DNA from: Nematopogon swammerdamellus
Lineage: Eukaryota > Arthropoda > Insecta > Lepidoptera > Adelidae
DNA: 64,000 nt
Assembly: GCA_946902875.1 (NCBI GenBank)
Contig: OX336340.1
Coordinates: 11,547,566 to 11,611,565, forward strand
Reading direction: 5' to 3'
Below the pieces are notes generated by a model. The model was given only the letters and a program-made list of their open reading frames with translations, searched no databases and had not been told where the DNA came from. How positions within the stretch are numbered: the stretch's first letter is position 1; each line of letters begins with the position of its first letter. Shown in pieces: positions 43,527 to 55,844 of the stretch. The position numbers and the translations under genes were made by a program.

Positions 43527-43679
43527 TTATGTGATCTTCAGCTTCTTGCCGGTCTCCTCGAGCGCGTCCTTGAGCTTGGCGAGCGGCGACTTGTCCTCGC
43601 CGGCGCCGGGCGCGTGCGCGTGCGCATGCAGGCGCAGCGGCTCGCGCAGCCGCCCCAGCTCCTCCTCCAACTTGTTAAT
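43527..43679 (-). CDS. MCU: MCU terminal coding exon
   Basis: Acceptor gtgttgcag, TAA stop at 43527-43529. Encodes [20 protein letters not shown], then [18 protein letters not shown] and [12 protein letters not shown]. The coiled coil is conserved; the Lys-rich tail looks lineage-specific. Confidence 0.93.
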   Translation of the reverse strand: MNKLEEELGRLREPLRLHAHAHAPGAGEDKSPLAKLKDALEETGKKLKIT

Positions 43680-46600
43680 CTGCAACACACACACACACAA
43701 TACACATTACATACATCTGTGGCACAGATTCTGTGCGGGTGCGAGCTATGCAAGCCCCCCAGTCGCTTCTTTTCAAACAACAAATAGGTAAGTGGTTTAA
43801 CATAGTCGATTGTGCAACGATCCTCTTGTTATATACCAAAACTAACATTCAATTATATGAAAAAACAGAAAATTCCAAGTTAGGTACTCCTGCGTTTATA
43901 CCAAAGTTGGCACAATATCCGATTTTTTTTTTATGTAATCCGGTATGGGTGGCTGACTCAGAGAAGTCACAGCACATGCTCCGACCAGACAAAATCACCT
44001 ACGATAAGGTACTTAGATGTCATACCGAAGGCTTTCCCTTTTGGAGTGCTGGCTAAACTAGAGCAGATTAAAATACAGCCGAGGCTGCTATGGGGCCATC
44101 ATACATTCAGTACTGTGTTATCAGCCCAGTCGGCTACAATTTGAGCCTACCACCTAGTAAGGAACAAGTAAAATCCTTTAAAGGTTCTGGGAAACAGTCA
44201 TTCGAAAATAGTATATAATTGCTTAACAATGACTTGAAGAAAATTCACTTATTTCTTATCTCGTAAATGAGTCTATTCAAAAGTTTTGCAATAAATAAGA
44301 ACTTTCTCACTAGCTCCAGTTAAGGCTTGAATTGAATTTCCAGGGCGGAACACTAAGACTAGATTTACTATTAGCGATTCGCAATTACTGTGAGAGAGCA
44401 CAGATGAACAGGAATATGGGCTCATGACTAACAGTTCTACTCTATTCCACTGTATGTAGGTATTTATTACATAATTTCTCTTTTATTTATATTATTTTTA
44501 TTTATACTATCACGCACACTCTCTCATCATAAAAACACCCTCACACAGCCTACATACACATCACATGCAGACATACATGTACACAATACAAGTACACAAC
44601 ACACGCATACACCCCACACATCCTCACCCTCTCTCATTCACACACGGCGCACAAACTAGAATAAGTTTTCTATTATAAATTAGTTTATTAGATCTAAATA
44701 ATATCATACATTAATAAGTAGATTAGATACCCGAATGTAATCAAAAGTGGTTTGACCAAGCAATGTCGCCTATGAAACAGCCTTAGAGCCAGTTTAGGCG
44801 ATAGTGTTTAACAAATACACGATCTCGCGGGCACAGTATTCGTACCATCTTCATGCATTGTTTATACTAATTATAACTGTAACCTATTTACATGTGCCTG
44901 ACTAATAAACACTTTTTTGATTTTTGATTTGATTTGAGTTAGTTACTAGCCCCTGTAGCCCTTGTGGAGCTTCAAGTGCTAATGTTGACTTCATTCCTAC
45001 ACGGGGCGCAAGTCGCCGATCTTTGTTCTGTGGTATGAGTATAGAATATAAGTGACATCGTACCTCGTCCTTGAGATGGTTGTATTGATTAATGTCGAGT
45101 CCTATTTTCTTCGCCTTTTTATGCAACGCCAGCAGGTGTTGTCGATCCTTCACATCCGGCAGAATGTACTCCTGAAAATGCATATAACATTCAAATTATA
45201 TTCTCTCCTTCAATGTGCAAGACGAAGAGTGTCGAAGCGGAAACGTTGTTGGTCGAAGAAGAGTGATTGTGTGTCACGTTCTGTTGTCCTAGCTTACATA
45301 CATAGACACGGAACGGCCTCTCTCATTATTATTTCAACACCCGTTGCACTTTGCACACGCATTTGTGTTAAGGCTGCGTATGACGCTAGATGACAAAAAA
45401 AAATTAGTTCCATAGAAAACATTCCGAAAATCACCCTATTTACTCAGATGTTTCGTTATTTCTACTAATTGGTCTGCATTACAAAGCCAAGACATACATA
45501 TTATAGGTAAGTAACTATTACATTCGCATCGTGCTTATAAATTTATTCCGTGATTATTGTTACAATTGGACACATTTTTCCTTCAAACTATAACAAAATA
45601 TTATAAAATTCTGACTTCACGATGTATAATTATCGAGTACATCCATCCCTTTCGTTCTCTTCACTGAACCTGCCTAGGCACTAATGTAATATTTATATAG
45701 TAAACACTATGTACTGGCAGAACTGATCAAGGACCACCTTCCAATACTCGGCTCTTTTTCCAGCCCCCAATTATGGAACGCATGAAGCACACGATCAGAG
45801 GTGTTGATGCCGGTACCTGTTTGGTGAGAACGAAGTACGCGTAGGCGGCCATGGCGGTGCCGTAGGTGACGAAGTAGGTGACGGGCTCCATGATGTCCCA
45901 GGAGTACTCCCACCAGGTGAGCCGCGCCAGCACGCCGAACTGCACGCCCATCAGCCCGAGCCCCAGCCACGTGAGCGCGGACGTGCGCTGCGTCGCCTCG
46001 TACTCCAGAGATTGCCGCTTCTGCAATTTCATTGTTTCCACATTATTGTTCTACATAGTTTTCAATTTCAGTTTCGACGTGAATAAGTCCTTTAATTCAG
46101 AACAATACAGAGTAGATAAGCGATGAAAGCTGAGTGAACGTCTTAAACATTTTATTACGTTTGGTTTCGTTCTGTTTTTTTTTTCTCTCTATTATTTCCT
46201 CGTGTACCTGGAATTAGTGAAATAGCAAAAAAAAAATGAATGTTAGGTTATGTAAGTTCAAAATCCTGCTTTCGCATAAGTGATATATGTATATAGCACG
46301 CGTCACATTCTCTAATTGACGCTCTACCGTGTTTCTTTTTTTTCTTCTGTGTTCTTTCACTTCGATCGTTCTTTAAGTTTTGAATGCAGAATCACACCGC
46401 GGAGATGCCGCACATTTGTACCATACAAAACGTGAGCGATGCGATAATCGAAGATATAGTCACTAAAACTGATGGTAGGGCGTCAGGTCTTTCCAACGAA
46501 TTAATATCGACCAGCCATTCTAACAAGCAAAAGGGTACGAGGGCAATGCTAAATACTTCCTGGGAAAAACGAAAGAACAGAAACCTTTTATTGCACACAC

Positions 46601-49600
46601 ACATTGCAGCAGGTATATAATGTTTAAAGCAGTTGAGTAGAGTGAGAGAGATGTTTGTCGGGTACAGTAGAGGTACAGACCAGCTCGAGCGGCTCCAGCT
46701 GCTGGTGGAGTGTCTCGATGTGCGCGCGCAGGTCGCGCTGCTGGCGCACGCGGTGCTCGCGCACGTTGAGCGCCTCGTACAGCTGGTTCACCAGGTTGCG
46801 CACGTCGCTCAACCGCCGCGTCTCCTCCGCGCTGAGCCGCTCCTGCGCACCAACACCACTCCTAACTTCAACACATTGCGCCGACCGGCATCTGAGCGCT
46901 CTCGCTACACCACAAACCTTCTCTGCTCTTGCCCATTTTTTATCGGAGCAGACTGCAGAAGCATTTTTGTTTATGCGTATGTAAAAATAGAAATCGTATC
47001 TTGGTAACAACCCGTCCCTCCCCTCAATATAATCAACTCTTTTTCCGATACATACAGCCCTCCTCCTCCGGCCCGTCAGACCCAGTCTGTTGTCTATTTT
47101 TAAAAGATATATACAAATTATCTTCTCTCAAGCCAAAAGTAAAGAGAAAGCCTAGTTCACATTAGTACAGTTAGCGATAGAGTGGACTACCTACTATTTT
47201 GTCTACTGTTTTGGGTAAAGTAGCCGTCCACACGCAAAAGTAGAGTGGTAGTGTAAGATAAAAGCGCTACAATGAGCATCGCCCGCCGTCGTTCTGCAGA
47301 AACTCTTTAATGAATGTTTCTGTTGTTTTGCTGGGGGAAATTACTTTAGCTTTCGAAGAAGTAGAGAACAAAATGGGAACAAAATGAGAAACGAATATGG
47401 ACTCGAGGTTGGATCAAAAGAAGAGAAACGCACGGAGCGTCTGCACTCCTTTTGAGGGAACTCGCTGAATAAACAATAAATTAATAAGGTAGGTGGGATC
47501 CCGAAACAAATTGTCGGCGCGCACGCAGGTGCGCAAGGGCGAGCTGTGTTGTCGGCTGGACACCGCGAGCTACTATTTAGTCAAAACGTGTCCACACGTG
47601 GGGGGAAAAATAGTAGAGCTACTCTACCACCTTGTTATCCAATTTACTCTACCAAATTCTAGTACCTACTCTACTCTACCGATTGCGTCTACATTGGTAC
47701 AGTGAGGGGGCTATTTAGTACTCGTCCTACTAACTCTACCGCTAACTCTACTAATGTGAACTAGGCTTTACCCCTCACAATTCGGACACATATACACACA
47801 TAACCCAATTTACAATGCCTATTATCTCTTTCACTCTCGTAATATTGTCGATGGTACGATGTGTTTGTCTTTCTTTGTTTTCAGCTCGGTTTTCCGTCGT
47901 TATTATGTTTTTGTTTCTGTTTTTAAGGGGGGTCTCTGAAAACCCCCTTCGCTATCTTGAATAGGTAGTGATTCAGCTGAGTGGGCTTCCTTTTCGTCAG
48001 TGACGAAAAGGAAGCCCACTCGGCTGAATCCTCCCACGAATCGTCACCAATTGTATGTTATAGGTTAAGCAGTTTTTATCTATTTGTTTGGTAAATGTTG
48101 TGTGACGAGACGATTAAATATGTGTTCCTAAATATATTTCTAATTTTGAAACATTTAAAATGGCAGGCTTTGTGCAAATGTCAGGCTTAAAACGAGTGTC
48201 TTCCCGGTTACGCGGAGACTGAAGCTGTGACTGATGCCCATTCACTAAACATAAAGGTAGTTATTAATTTATAATATATTTTTACTTTATATAATTCTTT
48301 TATTCAATCTTTAAAATTTTGTATAAATAATGTAGATACTTATTTTATCTTGTGTTTGTGAATAAAAAAAATTATATTATTTGATTTGAAATGACCTTTC
48401 TTTCTGACCCCTACTACCCAGCTGTGAAATGTGTCTGCATTTCTGAGAATTCTACTGAATTAGATGCCTTTTTACCCCTCTTTAAGTAGAGTTTAGAGCA
48501 AATTAAGACCATTAAAAACTTCCCTGTCTTGTGGAGTTGTGCCTAAACTGGCGTACTATCTACGAAATGCCTGTTGAGGAAACGGCCAAGTTCGCTCGTT
48601 ATAAATCCTCCCGACTCCGACCGCGCTCGTCAAATGTCATCTAAGTGTGATCTGAGTGAAGGCTTATCCGGACGCTGCGACAGAGATACACGACAGTCGG
48701 TGAGCCCTTCTACCAGTGCCGCCCCCCGCGCCGCCGCCGCCGCTATAACATCCATCAGCGGCTGGACAGCGGCACACGCTACCTTCCCGCCGCTGGCAAT
48801 ACATCTCAGGAATTTGTCAATGCCAAAATCGTATATGGGACGAAGTTAGTTTTAGTCATGGACGTAATAAATAAGCTTGATTTTTTTTTTATGGAAACTG
48901 ACACGGTTGGCTACATCACCTACAACATCCGTGATGTCAGCCCATAACACCGGGTGAACTTGATGCCACGTCAGTGCTTCCCTTCGGTCGTGTCGACTAC
49001 ACTGAACTGGACGGAAAACACAAACTATTTACATAGCCGTTTCGACCGACCTTTCATTCGGTGCAGTGGTATCAACCCGGGCGGGTAAAACCCTACCACC
49101 TAGTAATATAATAAGGGAGTCATATTGATTATAATAACCTTAGTTTTAGTGAACCAAGTATGTCTGTCTGTCTGTCTGGACGATATAAATTAGACTGTAG
49201 CCGTTAGTTAGCTTGTGGTTAGATTATAAAAGTAGACATCACTAAAATTTGACCGGGCATCATGCCCGGCGAACTTGATAAAAAATAAATTACGTAAAAT
49301 ATATTCGCTCGCGGGCGTGCAGTTCAGCGAGAGCAGCTAACCCTTTTTGCTTTGAAAATGAACTTCCGCGCCGGTAACGCCATCTGCAGCGTAAATATGC
49401 AACAACTTCATAAATTTTAGAAGCTCTAGTAAATAAGCCCGTTCCCTTGTTGGTCGGTGGTAAAAAGGCTTATTAGTACAGACAGTGCTCTCTGTTCCCG
49501 CGCAGACAAACCTCGGCGAAATTGTACTTAATTAAAACACCCTTCGCTGAGAAAAGTTAGAGCAGAGTTTGAATAACGCTTTGTCGTCGCAAGGCCCGGT

Positions 49601-52600
49601 CTATTGGAATTTGGCGGAGTTCGGAGTGGGTACGCGCTCTGCGACGGAAAAAACTTATCTAATAAAGCTCCACAACTTTATTCGGGCTGTAATGGGCGAC
49701 CTTTTTGCGTCCTTAGGAAAAATGTTTGACGCATCGGAGTTGTAGGAAAGTTGGTGGTGGAGTTTAGAATAAAACACGCAGCAAACATTCGTGTCTCGTC
49801 ACGACATGTGAGAGCTGAATGAAGCGAATCAGAATTATTTAACAATATAATTTACTAACGCTCTTCCCGTCGTCGTCCGCAGCATCGTTTTTCCAGATGG
49901 CGGTGTAAAATTGAGACGGATGGAACGTAGTTGAACCCTAATTATATGAGCATAAGAGTAATAATTCCACCCAATCCTCGTGAATTGGAGGCGGTACGGC
50001 GTATATAGTATAATTACTTTACTTACGACGGTATTGGCGTTCATTAAACACTAAGAAATGGCGGTATTGCAGGAGGCGCGCCTCTTCCCCTCGCTCACTC
50101 GTAGATGATAATTAGAGAGCATTTAAGCAGCAATTTTTATTACAAACGACTCTTAATTCAAATGGAATAAGAAACTGATGGCGCAGTGCATCGCCATCGT
50201 AGACGGAAAAAATAGTTATATTTTTTATGATCGAACGTCGCCACTCGGAGCTGGAGTCGTCCGTCGCCCAACAGCACGCGGGTCACTCTCAAGGAGAACA
50301 GAACGCTAGCTTATTATTTAAATTATTCCTTAAACATAATTAAAGCCAGTCAAGTGCGGTTGTAATATCTAGATGTTTAGATGAACGTGTTTCATAGATT
50401 ATATATTATGCAGAAAGCTCATGTGTCTGTGTTACTATATCTGAGCTTTTAAAACGCCTACAATCTCCCTTCAGGCTTATTCACATTAGAGTGAAGTCTT
50501 CTTCAGGCAGGTGTATCTACTGGTAGGTACACACAGCCACCGCTGCGGTTAAACTGGAAAGTTTTGGGAGCCTCCCGCCCGGCCGCTCCGCCGCGAATGG
50601 AAAAATAAATGGACACGGAAAATACGCCCAAACTTTCACTTACTTCAGCAGCAGGAGTTAGATAACACAAAGCACCGTGTTACATAACAACTTCGTCGGT
50701 TTAGTTACTTGTACTATCTGTATACACATTAAATTATACAACGTAAGTTATGATTTGATTTGCAGACGTTCATGTTTCTAAAATAAATGAAAAAGCGCGT
50801 TTATCGTGTAATTTTTATATTTGAATTACATGTGTGTGTATACATGATTATTAGGTATACGTAGATACGAGTAGGTACCTACTGAGACTATGTAAGTAAA
50901 TACGAAGGAAGAATAAAAATAGATTCAGAACTATTAATCACATTAAAATACTTTTCGCATCCAACAGCCACAGAATTCATTATTTTTATTATTTGTGTTT
51001 GAAAATATATACACCGATCACAGAGCAAGAAATACCGCGCGCGTCCGGCTTAGAGAAGGCGGCGGCAGCCGATCGCTGCTCTGTGGCACAGATTTAGAAA
51101 ACGGCCAAGTGCTGTGATCTACACCGTGCAAATTATAATTTGGTTTGTTCCGACTTTTTTATTTAATTTTATAGGGCACTAACATAATTCTAAAGAAAGG
51201 TAAGAGTAAAAAAACAAATAGTGTAAAACCCGTAACGAAAAACAAAGGAAACAAAGTTGATCGTAAAGAGCAGTAGAAAATGATGTACAGTACGCGGCAG
51301 TAAATCATGAACATCGAGCTTTAGAGACAATCCGGTTGCACAGAGCGTCGTCCCTGTCGCAGTCGCATATGCCTGTTCGAGGTAGTGCGACAGAGATGAC
51401 GCTCTATAACCGGGTTGTATCTTTCTGTAGGCGAGTGTTAAGCAGAGCAATCGGTGATGCGCTGCTAGGACTCTTAAACTATTTCTACTGCTCTTTAAAT
51501 TCGTATTTCCTTATTTGTTTAGTTTTTGCAGCCAGTTTTTATACAATTTGTATTTTTTTTTTCTAAATTCTTTTTTCGTTGTAAGCCATCGTCTTTCAAG
51601 CTCTATTTATACAATTACCATTACAAGGACCATGCCCTTGTTCCCCATGTCGGAATACTTTTATTTGTAAGTATTTTTATTGTTTTAGATTAGTTTAGTT
51701 TGTAGTTTTGTAAATATTTTATTCTGGAATAAATGTCAAAATATTTAGAATTACCATTGAATAAGTTTTCCAGGTATTAAATTTTTTTTAGTTGGACATC
51801 ATGGCGTCTAGCATCCGTGTCAAATTGTGAACAAAAAAAAAGAAAAAGTAAAGACAGTAAAGGTAAAAAAGTAAAAGTGAAAAAATAAAAAAATAAAAGA
51901 ATGGAAGCAATAGTTCCAAGTCAGATCATTAAAAAAAATAGTACCCTCTTTGAGACGAATCGTATGACACCTTATTTATTAAAATCGGACCAGTACTTCA
52001 GCACACTTTACGCTGCTGTAGCGTGAAACATAGACAGCACCTACATGGCCTAACACCGCATAATCTACACATGCGCTGAACTCAACACTTCGTTTGGCTA
52101 CGTCGTCGTCGTAGTCAAATTGTAGAGCTCACGACGACGCACGGACTGGTATTTGATCAATCTAGCCGGCCATAAGTCGATTTTGTAAAACTAACTCGAC
52201 ATAGAAAAAAATAGCTGCCTAGGAAAGTTGAGTAGTCAGCCGACACTCGCCTACCCTTACCTTGCCCCTCCGCCGTCGCCCGCCTGTAACCGATCAGCCC
52301 GAACTTGATGATCGCCGTGGGCGCAAATATTGTTTCTCGATTATTTTCACGCATACGTACTTTCGAGTGCTTAAATTTAATTTAGCAGTCATTGCTGAAA
52401 GTGAATCGCTATGGATTGTGTTGAAGCGGGTAATTGTCCATTTGTTTTCAATGTTATGCTTTGTAACTGTTATATTTTCTATTTTAGTTAAAAATTTTTG
52501 CAGAGTGTGTATTTGAGTTAGATTTTAAAGCCAATTTATACAAACTCGAAGGTATTTGTTGTACTTCAGGGTTCGTCCCGGCAACATTTTATACTAGAAA

Positions 52601-55600
52601 ATAAAGATGGCGGTTTATACTAAAGGATGTTGTAAGAAACCGCTGCGGATTCGTGCGGATTGTGAATCCGCAGCTAAAAACAAAAGGGTCAGGGAATCAA
52701 AATTAGCAAATGAAAATTCGCATATCCTACAACACCTTGATGAAGCGGAAAGGTCCTCAGATGAATCAAAACAGTCGTCGGATCAAGGCCACTCTGGTGA
52801 AGAGCTGTGACACCCTACATACATATACTACACACATACACAGGTATATTTCGAATAATTATATTGTTTGTAAGAATATTTTACCAATGCCTATTTTCTT
52901 TGTCTTATATTTCATATTATTTTCTTTACCAATTATTTTTATAATTATTTTAACACCAGCCCATAATTGAAAAACACATTCTGTAATAGTTTAACTGCAT
53001 AAATAATATTGGCCACCTAGATCGATCAAATACCCCTTAGTGCGACGCGACAAGACGTTACTGCACGAAACTATCTACATATAAAAGGTTTGTCAGCCTC
53101 GATAGCTCAGTGGAGCAGACAGTCGACTGTCGCTCGCTATTGATTGTTAAGCAACGCTGGGCGCGGTCAGTTCTTGGATGGGTGACCGCTCAACCGTTGG
53201 AGGCTTACCGTGGTTCGGATTCCACGTAAAACTATAGGTCCCTTCCCTTCTTACCTTACTAGGTGGTAGGGTTCAACCCGCCCGGGTTCGCACCACCGCA
53301 CTGAATGAAACGTCGGTCGAAACGGCTATGTAAATAGTTTGTGTTTTCCGTCCAGTTTAGTGTAGCCGGCACGACCGAAGGGAAGCACTGACATGGCACC
53401 TAGTTCACCCGGTGTTGTGGTCTGACAACACGGATGTTGTAGGTGCTGTAGCCAACCGTGTCAGTTAAAAAAAAAAAGGTGGCCTACACGACTCTCATAA
53501 TAAATAACACAAGTAGGCTTGTGTTATGAGAGTAATAGTGGTAAAGCCGTGTGATCCATCAGAGTATCAACTAAGAGGGTTGCCCGCGTGCCAGATCATT
53601 AATCAAGGTTCGGAGGCACACAGGCTCGACCTCGCCGCCGCCCTGAGAGCTCGCATGTCGCTCGCCCGCGCCCGCCCTCGTGAATCATATAGGCGGCAAT
53701 GTCGTCGCCTCGCACGCCCGACAAATTTATACAACGCCTGATGGAACTGAGGCAGTAACTTATTAATGAAACATTTTTACAGAATTTTTTTATCTCCGCT
53801 CCATTAAATTCCTCTTTCAATATGGAAAAGGGAACGGTCCATTGGGAGTATTTTTTTGTTTGAAAGTACATTCGATTTTCATCGTAAAAATTTAATTCGA
53901 TTAAATAATGAATTTTAAAAAGGTGGGACGCATTTCGAAGGTTGCAGAGAGTGAAAGTAGTGTCCGCTCGTGCCTGCCTGTCTGCGTGAATAGGGAAGCT
54001 TGCGTTTATCGCTGCTGCATGCGTATATAATATCCGTTCGTGCGCTTATGGACCGTCCACAGGCGCTATATAATCGCAAATAGGCCGAGCCATAGGAATT
54101 GAGAGAATCACAAAACATATTTGTTTATAGTTGACCTTTAGTATCTTCTAACGCCACCGCGCCGCCGCGCCGCCAGAGCGCCGGCACCATAATGGCGATT
54201 TGTCAGCTTTGGAACCCCTTGGTGCGATCGGTCTCCCGCCGCTCGTGATCTTAATCACACCTGGGCACGGTCAAAACTTGGGATGGGTGACCGTTCGACC
54301 GTTGAGGCTAACCGTTATTCGGGTTTAACCCGTCCGGGTTAGTAGCACCCATTGAATGAAAGGCCGGTCGAAGCGGCTATATAAATAGTTCGTGTTTTCC
54401 TTCCAGCTCAGTGTAGCCGGCACGAAAAAATGGAAGCACAAGTTCACTAAGGTCAGTTTCTATAAAAAAAAATGTTTTATTTTGTTATAATTTTTTATGT
54501 TTTTACTAACTAAAACGATAAAAAAGAAAAAGAAATAAAAATGCATCCGGTAAATTTTTGTACAGAAAAGGTAGTCTAAGTAACATATAAGTGGAATGAA
54601 CCTGGGGCGGACTCTTGACGTAGTACTCGGTGTCGTTGATGAGGAGCCGGAAGTCGTCCTCGAGGAGGGACTCGACGGTGTCGGAGGCCGCGATGCGCAC
54701 GCGCTCGTCTGCCGCCAGCGCCACCGCGCGCTCCACGCCGCGGTCCTCCGCCTTCACCTGCCGCACCCACACCCACCGCTCACTAACTGTAACTATTGTG
54801 ATCCAACTGCCAAGTTTTACTTCAACTTTATTCACATACTTCAGTAGGTAGGTACACATACAGGGTGTTTCAGGATAGGCTTGAGATACTTCAGGAATAG
54901 AAAGTACTCATTATTAAAAGAAAAAAATACTTATCACACAAATCGAAATTCCGTATTTTTTTTTCATACAAAAATTTAAAATTGTACTAAAAACTCGATG
55001 GACAGCGAGTATGGGGAGATTTGGCAATGTGCTGTCTAGGTCTTGGGAGTGCAATGACCTAGTCTAGTCCCATTTTCCTTTTGATTTCATTAAAATTTAA
55101 GTGTTGGGAATTTACCTACATGCCATTCAATTCTACTAGTTAAGTATGTGACCGTCCGCCAAATCTCGATGAAACTATTTTCGCCAAAAAGTACTATAAA
55201 ATTACCGAATCTGGGAAGAAGTTTCAGAGCTTTTCGTCTTCAAATATGGACCCCTTTCGAACCCTGAAGTTACGAAACCCCACCCTGAAACATCCTCTAT
55301 GTATTCTTATTTAATATGATAAATATATCCCATGTTTATGTAATATGTTTTAGTATTTTACCTAATATATATTATGCCCAGCGTCTTATTTACTTTATTT
55401 TATTGTTTTGTTAGTTATTTTTCTACTCGGTTTGGTACCCTTAATTATGTCAGGTTGACTGAAAGAGATTGCCTTAGGTAATAAGCCCGCCTTTTGAACA
55501 ATTTTGCATTGGATAGCAATAAAGTATACTCGTATTCTATTCTATTCTATATTTTCATCATTCGTATTTAGCTTAGCAACTTTAGCACTTTCAGTTGAAC

Positions 55601-55844
55601 GTACGCATTTTCCCTTCAATAAATCACAATTTACGTTCAATATGGGGAACGGGCCAAGCAGAACCAACCAGGAACTGTGTGTGCTGATGGACTGTGCGGC
55701 AGTAAGGAATGGAGTGAGGTACCTGTGCGAGGAAGTCGCCGACAGTCTGCGAGACGGGTCGCAGCGTGAAGCGGCAGCGCTCGCGGCGCGACGGCAGCGG
55801 CACCGTCAGCACCGGCAGCCCGCGTCGGTACGTCACCACCACGT
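43527..55844 (-). CDS. MCU: Mitochondrial calcium uniporter pore subunit, six of the exons (transit-peptide exon not found)
   Basis: Minus-strand exons in transcript order: 55844-55723, 54757-54602, 46842-46681, 46020-45817, 45171-45064, 43679-43527. All internal joins are in phase 0 and give about 300 residues plus a stop. MCU is the pore of the inner-membrane channel that imports calcium into the mitochondrial matrix, working with EMRE and MICU regulators. Visible in order: N-terminal matrix domain ([43 protein letters not shown]), first coiled coil ([20 protein letters not shown]), first membrane helix ([19 protein letters not shown]), the selectivity-filter DIME motif in [15 protein letters not shown] at 45,886-45,897, second membrane helix, and C-terminal coiled coil ([29 protein letters not shown]). 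The tail ends in a His/Ala/Gly-rich stretch and a Lys-rich end. The first exon visible here needs one base from an upstream exon, so the start and mitochondrial targeting peptide lie above 55,844, possibly outside the window. Confidence 0.96.
43922..44165 (-). mobile_element. SINE family B, tail half
   Basis: T-run at 43923, then GTAATCCGGTATGGGTGGCT and the body to CCTACCACCTAGTAAGG; head absent. In the last MCU intron. Confidence 0.65.
44166..45063. other. MCU intron, AT-rich, CA-rich microsatellite-like region
   Basis: ACAC-rich imperfect repeats at about 44,510-44,650 and a TTTTTGATTTTTGATTTG run near 44,912. Otherwise nothing recognised. Confidence 0.4.
45064..45171 (-). CDS. MCU: MCU exon: post-pore matrix segment
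   Basis: Acceptor cattttcag, donor GAG|GTACGA; 36 codons, [20 protein letters not shown] to NHLKDE, matching the conserved segment after the second membrane helix. Confidence 0.95.
45817..46020 (-). CDS. MCU: MCU exon: both membrane helices and DIME pore motif
   Basis: Acceptor aattgcag, donor CAG|GTACCG; 68 codons. Two hydrophobic helices flank WDIMEP. The Asp and Glu of this motif form the calcium-selective acidic rings in known MCU channels; both are intact. Confidence 0.97.
46681..46842 (-). CDS. MCU: MCU exon: first coiled coil
   Basis: Acceptor ggtgcgcag, donor CTG|GTCTGT. The donor is not optimal but gives an ungapped join [20 protein letters not shown] that lines up residue for residue with the family. 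Encodes [20 protein letters not shown] to HQQLEPLEL. Confidence 0.92.
47147..47770. mobile_element. DNA-transposon-like element with long terminal inverted repeats
   Basis: Left end AAAGCCTAGTTCACATTAGT, right end ACTAATGTGAACTAGGCTTT. The match continues inward past GTTAGCG with mismatches. CTACTCTACC-type motifs recur in the right half. About 620 bp, no transposase. Confidence 0.7.
47970..48030. repeat. Near-perfect palindrome, 30-bp arms with a 1-nt spacer
   Basis: 47970-47999 against 48001-48030 match at 29 of 30 positions (core GAGTGGGCTTCCTTTTCGTC). Confidence 0.9.
48881..49125 (-). mobile_element. SINE family A, body, head-deleted subtype
   Basis: Tail T-run and body end at CCTAGTAATATAATAAGGGA then GTCATAT, matching the head-deleted junction at 32469-32812 rather than the full-length form. 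Confidence 0.75.
49126..51293. other. MCU large intron, no gene recognised
   Basis: A TGTCTGTC run near 49,160 and a TTTGACCGGGCATCATGCCC segment at 49,246 suggest more decayed repeats. No coding pattern. Confidence 0.4.
51294..51430. repeat. Foldback family C, copy 3
   Basis: GGCAGTAAATCATGAACATC, GAGCTTTAGAGACAATCCGG and GAGCGTCGTCCCTGTCGCA match copy 1. The right arm ends GACGCTCTATAACCGGG. Confidence 0.6.
51431..53091. other. MCU large intron with one unexplained open frame
   Basis: An AT-rich region whose only notable item is the 67-codon frame at 52607-52810, listed separately. Confidence 0.4.
52607..52810 (+). other. Unassigned 67-codon open frame antisense within an MCU intron
   Basis: ATG in a good context (AAAGATGGCGG), then a protein with a basic Cys-containing start ([20 protein letters not shown]) and an acidic Ser/Asp/Glu/Gln-rich end ([20 protein letters not shown]). 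The composition looks protein-like, unlike the surrounding frames. It could be a retroelement ORF remnant. Family not recognised. Confidence 0.25.
53092..53477 (+). mobile_element. SINE family A, full length
   Basis: GTCAGCCTCGATAGCTCAGT head; GTTAAGCAACGCTGGGCGCG then TTGGATGGGTGACCGC (5S-like part, the copy closest to real 5S text); GGTTCGGATTCC; body; GTCAGTTAAAAAAAA tail. Confidence 0.87.
54202..54472 (+). mobile_element. SINE family A, old diverged copy
   Basis: Head altered, but GGGATGGGTGACCGTTCGAC, the body (GTCGAAGCGGCTATATAAAT) and the tail TTTCTATAAAAAAAAA are recognisable. About 130 bp from an MCU exon. Confidence 0.65.
54602..54757 (-). CDS. MCU: MCU exon: rest of N-terminal domain
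   Basis: Acceptor gtgcggcag, donor CAG|GTTCAT. Encodes [20 protein letters not shown] to [13 protein letters not shown] 7.8 kb intron follows. Confidence 0.94.
54860..55300. mobile_element. Possible MITE with CAGGGTGTTTCAGGAT ends
   Basis: Left ATACAGGGTGTTTCAGGATA faces CCACCCTGAAACATCC on the right. Lies in the MCU intron between exons at 54,757 and 55,723. Internal match not examined further. Confidence 0.45.
55320..55552 (+). mobile_element. Probable 3' end of a non-LTR retrotransposon
   Basis: GCATTGGATAGCAATAAAGTA is followed by a TATTC repeat (TCTATTCTATTCTAT at about 55537-55551), a common tail form in insect LINE elements. No coding part remains. Confidence 0.35.
55723..55844 (-). 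CDS. MCU: MCU exon: start of N-terminal domain
   Basis: Acceptor gtcgacag, donor CAG|GTACCT. Encodes (D)[19 protein letters not shown], then [21 protein letters not shown], the start of the MCU matrix domain. It enters with two bases of a split codon. Confidence 0.93.

Noticed and set aside
55624..55712. Extension of the MCU exon past its donor (PHSIPY...)
   Set aside because: The donor CAG|GTACCT gives a correct family join to the next exon; read-through text does not match MCU.
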